Assembly (NCBI GenBank): GCA_963676095.1
Contig: OY781040.1
Span: 372,001-436,000 of the forward strand
Reading direction: 5' to 3'
Origin: G963676095 sp963676095
GTDB lineage: Bacteria > Bacteroidota > Bacteroidia > Bacteroidales > Prolixibacteraceae
DNA length: 64,000 bases
The notes below the pieces were generated by a model that was not told the origin of the DNA, did no database searches, and saw only the letters and a program-made list of their open reading frames with translations. The number at the start of each line of letters is the position of its first letter. Position 1 is the stretch's first letter. Below, piece after piece: positions 63,177 to 64,000 of this stretch. Made by a program: the position numbers and the translations under genes.

Positions 63177-64000
63177 TTAAAATGTTACGTTTACTCCCAG
63201 CGTCCAGGTCCTGGCCCGCGGATAGGCGAAAAATGTCATGTTCTGTCCAAACTTGTTGGTATCGCCCTGTGATGTCGATTCAGGATCATACCCGTTGAAT
63301 TTATCGGAACAGATCAAAAATGCGTTATTCACATTGGCATATAAACGCAACCCGGCAATACCGATCGACTTGCATTGCGAATCGGTAAGAGAGTAACCAA
63401 ACTGGATCAGGTTAGCCCTTAAATAAGATCCATCGGCAATCCAGCCTGAATCGACAGTCGTATTTTGTCCTGCATGTCCTGAATTGCATAAATAAACAGC
63501 CTGTTCCATGGTGTTGGGATTGGTTCCGTTGTAAGCATCGTACAAGATGTTTTTCAACCCGTTTGTAATGCCAAAACGGTCATATGTCGAATGGTAGAAT
63601 TGTTGCATCGTTTGTACTCCCCAGACGAATTGCAAGTCGATGGTCAGATCAAAATTCCGGTACGTGAAGTTATTTATGAAACTACCGGTCCAGTCGGGCA
63701 TACCTTTGCCTATAATTTCCTTTTCTGTGGTACGTTTGGCACGGCCTATCTGGCTCTTTTCACAGTTCCCTGCTGCATAATCTTCTTCAGTATAGACGCC
63801 TAATCTCCGGTAGCCATAGAAACTGCTCAGGTTCTCCCCTACACGTAAAATACTCTCGGAGCCTCCTACCCAGCTGTTTAACTCGATATCTTCGTCATTC
63901 TCGCCCAGATGAAGGATCTTGTTTTTATTGTAATTCAGGTTCACGGTGGTATTCCAGGTGAAGTTTTTGGTACGGACGGGCGTAGCATCAACCATTATGT
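63177..64000 (-). CDS. SusC-type TonB-dependent receptor, C-terminal part (continues past the window end)
   Basis: About 274 codons remain open to the right edge, beginning (from the edge) IMVDATPVRTKNFTWNTTVNLNYNKNKILHLGENDEDIELNSWVGG. This is a late barrel region of SusC proteins, and the end AYPRARTWTLGVNVTF is the conserved last strand. The in-frame ATG at 63995 is internal, not a start. It is the transporter partner of the following SusD. Plug, STN domain (if any) and regulator lie outside the window. Confidence 0.92.
   Translation of the reverse strand, partial: IMVDATPVRTKNFTWNTTVNLNYNKNKILHLGENDEDIELNSWVGGSESILRVGENLSSFYGYRRLGVYTEEDYAAGNCEKSQIGRAKRTTEKEIIGKGMPDWTGSFINNFTYRNFDLTIDLQFVWGVQTMQQFYHSTYDRFGITNGLKNILYDAYNGTNPNTMEQAVYLCNSGHAGQNTTVDSGWIADGSYLRANLIQFGYSLTDSQCKSIGIAGLRLYANVNNAFLICSDKFNGYDPESTSQGDTNKFGQNMTFFAYPRARTWTLGVNVTF

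Overview
The window is from a member of the Bacteroidota, most probably the order Bacteroidales. The evidence is three SusC/SusD pairs, a hybrid two-component (HTCS) regulator, an ECF sigma/FecR pair, BF3164-like and TlpA-like lipoproteins, and Bacteroidota-type promoters (TTTG about 19-21 bp upstream of TAnnTTTG). Species cannot be fixed from the sequence. No rRNA, tRNA or CRISPR array was found.

Layout. 1-3.6 kb is decayed DNA: the N-terminus of a TetR regulator with two operator-like palindromes, remnants of a REP-type (IS200-like) transposase, an Rpn-type nuclease, a HupE/UreJ membrane protein and a second TetR gene, an internally deleted IS1380 element with both ends intact, a ten-unit 22-bp tandem array and several REP-like palindromes. 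3.6-9.7 kb is a redox cassette (Crp-type regulator, two SDR proteins, an aldo/keto reductase of foreign-looking composition, a nitroreductase) followed by a beta-propeller lipoprotein. 9.8-13.6 kb holds a BASS-family transporter and a TPP-riboswitch thiamin operon, thi4-thiE-thiC, in which thi4 carries a frameshift. 14-17.8 kb has a double-GNAT acetyltransferase, two universal-stress proteins and the wreck of a V-type ATPase operon. 18-22.8 kb has a NarL-type two-component system and a very long TlpA-like thioredoxin protein.

23.2-40.6 kb is a polysaccharide utilisation locus for beta-1,4-galactan: GH30, SusC, SusD, a SusE-like lipoprotein, two GH53 endo-galactanases (one lipoprotein, one apparently periplasmic) separated by a 14-copy 8-bp microsatellite, a GH2 beta-galactosidase, and a convergent HTCS regulator that is frameshifted in its receiver domain. 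41.5-43.3 kb is a peroxide-stress operon, perR-dps-ahpC, with a clear promoter and operator. A complete insertion sequence (43375-45698, 17-bp inverted repeats, 5-bp AAATT target duplication) sits just upstream of it. 45.8-53 kb is an unusual three-gene envelope operon: a secreted TPR/MORN-repeat protein, a DUF3857 transglutaminase and a DUF3857 paralogue without the catalytic triad. 53.4-61.4 kb is an ECF sigma/FecR-controlled SusC (STN-bearing)/SusD/lipoprotein uptake system without linked glycosidases. The window ends in another SusD and the C-terminal part of its SusC.

The most notable points are the MORN/transglutaminase operon, three short tandem arrays built on one plan (21-24 bp units, each with its own small dyad) but with different sequences, the histidine-type Thi4, the 8-bp microsatellite between the two galactanases, and a run of single-base deletions that break otherwise intact genes. 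The last may be true decay or assembly error and should be checked against reads first.
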